Translations under genes and position numbers: made by a program
Shown here: positions 62,351-64,000 of the stretch, one piece after another
Position numbering within the stretch: position 1 is the first letter of the stretch
Layout of the letters: the number at the start of each line of letters is the position of its first letter
Notes under the pieces: model-generated
Seen by the model: only the letters and a program-made list of their open reading frames with translations
Told to the model about the DNA's origin: nothing
Databases searched by the model: none
Assembly: GCA_040766885.1 (NCBI GenBank)
Contig: JAXGPP010000011.1
Coordinates: forward strand, 248,001 to 312,000
Length of the DNA stretch: 64,000 bases
Reading direction: 5' to 3'
Origin: JAXGPP01 sp040766885
GTDB lineage: Bacteria; Planctomycetota; Planctomycetia; Pirellulales; Thermoguttaceae

Positions 62351-64000
62351 ATGGATGAAGAAACCAAGATCATTAACGATCGCTCGACGACCAACGGCCT
62401 CTCGAGTGCCGATCGGCTCGGCCCCTCGTCTCGCTCCAAGTCTGAGCTCTCGATGTCGATGGAGCGGAGCCGGGTTGCGCTGATCGAGAAGAGCCGCATC
62501 GCCCTGGTGGCGCTGGTCGATGGCACCATTGCCCATGTTGACGCCGACACCCAGGCCACTTTGCGCAACCGTCTGCGAATCGCGGCCCGGCTGCTGTTCA
62601 TCGGATTCGTCACCTTCCTGGTGGTGATGCTCGCGGCCGACTTCGGCTGGGGGATGTTCCTGTTCCACGTCATCGCCACGGCGATGCTGGGTTTTGTCTG
62701 GCTTTTCACCGCCAAGAGCCGCACAACCTCGCTCGGCGCGCTCCGCATCGCAGAGCTGATCATCTTCGGCCTGCCGATGATCTACTTCCTGAGCCTGGAA
62801 TACTTCGAGCTCATCCGCCCGGTCTGGATGGACGGGGCCACTTGGATATTCCGCGACGGCCTCTGGTTGATGCTGATTTTCACCTACGCGCTATTCATCC
62901 CCAACCCGCTGCGGCGGGCGGCGGTAGTGATCGGCGTGATCGCGTCGGCCCCACTGGTGCTGATGCTGGTCGTCATGCTCGCCCGTCCGGAAGCCGGCGT
63001 CTCGGCGGCCGAGTTCTTCTACTTCGCGCTGCTGCTGACGCTCTGCGCGGTAGGGAGCGTGCTCGGCGTGCAGACGGTATCGACGTTGCGTCATGAGGCC
63101 TACGAAGCGCGGAAGCTGGGACAGTACCGGCTCAAGGAACGGATCGGCGCCGGTGGCATGGGCGAGGTCTATCTGGCCGAACACCAATTGCTCAAGCGCC
63201 CCTGCGTCATCAAGCTCATCAAACCCGATAAAGCGGGCGACGCCCGCGTGCTGGCGCGATTCAAGCGCGAGGTCCGGGCGACCTCCAAGCTCACCCACTG
63301 GAACACGATCGACATCTTCGACTACGGGAGCACCGGCGAAGGCGTTTTCTACTACGTTATGGAATACCTGCCGGGCATGGCCCTCGGCGAGGTCGTCGAC
63401 CGCTATGGCGTGATGCCGCCTTCGCGGGTCATCCATATCATGCGGCAGGCCTGTGACGCCCTGAGCGAAGCTCACGCCGCCGGGCTGGTCCACCGCGACA
63501 TCAAGCCGGGCAATATCTTCCTCGCCGAACGCGGCGGAATCTTCGACGTCGTTAAGCTGCTCGACTTCGGTCTCGTCAAGCCGCTCACCGACGAAGACGG
63601 AATGCACCTTACCACCGAGGGCGCCATTATCGGTTCGCCCCTCTACATGTCGCCCGAGCAGGCGATGAGCAACAAGGCCGATCCGGATGCCCGCAGCGAT
63701 ATCTATTCGCTCGGGGCCGTGGGTTACTTCCTCCTCACTGGGCGGCCACCATTCGAAGGGCAGAACCCCCTGGAAGTGATCATGGCCCATATGCAGCACG
63801 AGGTTGAGCCGGTGTCGAAGCACTGTCCGGATGTGCCCAGCGATCTGGAGCAGATCATCCTCAGGTGCCTTGCAAAAAAGCCGGCCGAGCGGTTCCAGTC
63901 GGCGCTGGAACTGGCCGAGGCACTTTCCGCCTGCGAGTCGTCCGACCAATGGAAACGGACGGACGCGGCCCAGTGGTGGCAAGAGCACAAAGTGGAACAC
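62351..64000 (+). CDS. Receptor-like Ser/Thr kinase with six TM segments, 3' end cut
   Basis: At least 550 residues, running off the right edge. A cytoplasmic N-terminus of about 75 residues is followed by six membrane segments (about 79-245; for example LLFIGFVTFLVVMLAADF and LWLMLIFTYALFI). The kinase domain starts near 256 with GQYRLKERIGAGGMGEVYLA, has HRDIKPGN near 381 and LLDFGLVKP near 405, and reaches the C-lobe (MSPEQAM, DIYSLGAVGYFLL). Membrane domain first, kinase second is the reverse of the kinase at 42870. GAGG precedes ATG 62351. The signal sensed by the membrane part is unknown. Confidence 0.92.
   Translation, partial: MDEETKIINDRSTTNGLSSADRLGPSSRSKSELSMSMERSRVALIEKSRIALVALVDGTIAHVDADTQATLRNRLRIAARLLFIGFVTFLVVMLAADFGWGMFLFHVIATAMLGFVWLFTAKSRTTSLGALRIAELIIFGLPMIYFLSLEYFELIRPVWMDGATWIFRDGLWLMLIFTYALFIPNPLRRAAVVIGVIASAPLVLMLVVMLARPEAGVSAAEFFYFALLLTLCAVGSVLGVQTVSTLRHEAYEARKLGQYRLKERIGAGGMGEVYLAEHQLLKRPCVIKLIKPDKAGDARVLARFKREVRATSKLTHWNTIDIFDYGSTGEGVFYYVMEYLPGMALGEVVDRYGVMPPSRVIHIMRQACDALSEAHAAGLVHRDIKPGNIFLAERGGIFDVVKLLDFGLVKPLTDEDGMHLTTEGAIIGSPLYMSPEQAMSNKADPDARSDIYSLGAVGYFLLTGRPPFEGQNPLEVIMAHMQHEVEPVSKHCPDVPSDLEQIILRCLAKKPAERFQSALELAEALSACESSDQWKRTDAAQWWQEHKVEH

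Overview
The window is a piece of a GC-rich bacterial chromosome that most likely belongs to a planctomycete, probably of the Pirellulales type. The evidence is family content, not any single marker. It has two Cys-type sulfatases, three Hanks-type Ser/Thr kinases (one with its own membrane domain), an HzsA-related multihaem protein, a small protein starting with the planctomycete-style NPYESPR segment, an S9 peptidase with an embedded VHL-beta domain, an EF-hand/esterase fusion and Tat-exported enzymes.

Layout. 1-8238: a truncated kinase, FtsH, the glycogen debranching enzyme GlgX, three tandem small heat-shock proteins behind a good sigma-54 promoter match, and an outer-membrane barrel protein. 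8676-19311: a compact integrated element of about 10.6 kb. All its genes point one way: wHTH regulator, excisionase-like protein, P4-type primase-helicase, an iteron-bearing inverted repeat, small and unknown proteins, an HK97/Mu-type major capsid protein and a tyrosine integrase. It ends in the 5' half of a tRNA-Leu(CAA). 19313-26242: sulfatase, a 1450-residue GH2/glutaminase-like fusion and a Gly/Tyr-rich secreted protein. 26673-34493: a probable minus-strand operon of PIG-L deacetylase, polyphosphate:AMP phosphotransferase, a LamG carbohydrate-active-like protein and a cNMP-domain GspE ATPase. 34672-42522: HMA protein (second sigma-54 match), EF-hand esterase, acetyltransferase, FtsK, ene-reductase and TruB. 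42870-50498: kinase plus exported partner, HzsA-related protein and small membrane or lipoproteins. 50887-62000: S9 peptidase, enolase-superfamily enzyme, sulfatase, RlmI-like methyltransferase, an intact IS66-family element with a perfect target duplication, a Gfo/Idh/MocA oxidoreductase and a DUF493 protein. 62351-64000: a six-TM receptor-like kinase cut by the window edge.

How the parts fit. The chromosomal genes suggest a heterotroph equipped for protein quality control (FtsH, sHsps), storage-polymer use (GlgX, PPK2-type enzyme) and extracellular degradation of sulfated or complex carbohydrates. The element at 8676-19311 is the most unusual part. It has P4-like replication and integration genes and a capsid gene, but I recognise no portal, terminase, protease or tail gene. 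That is the expected gene content of a capsid-forming phage satellite. It seems to have integrated at a non-tRNA secondary site through a 12-bp core, right against the stop codon of a sulfatase gene.
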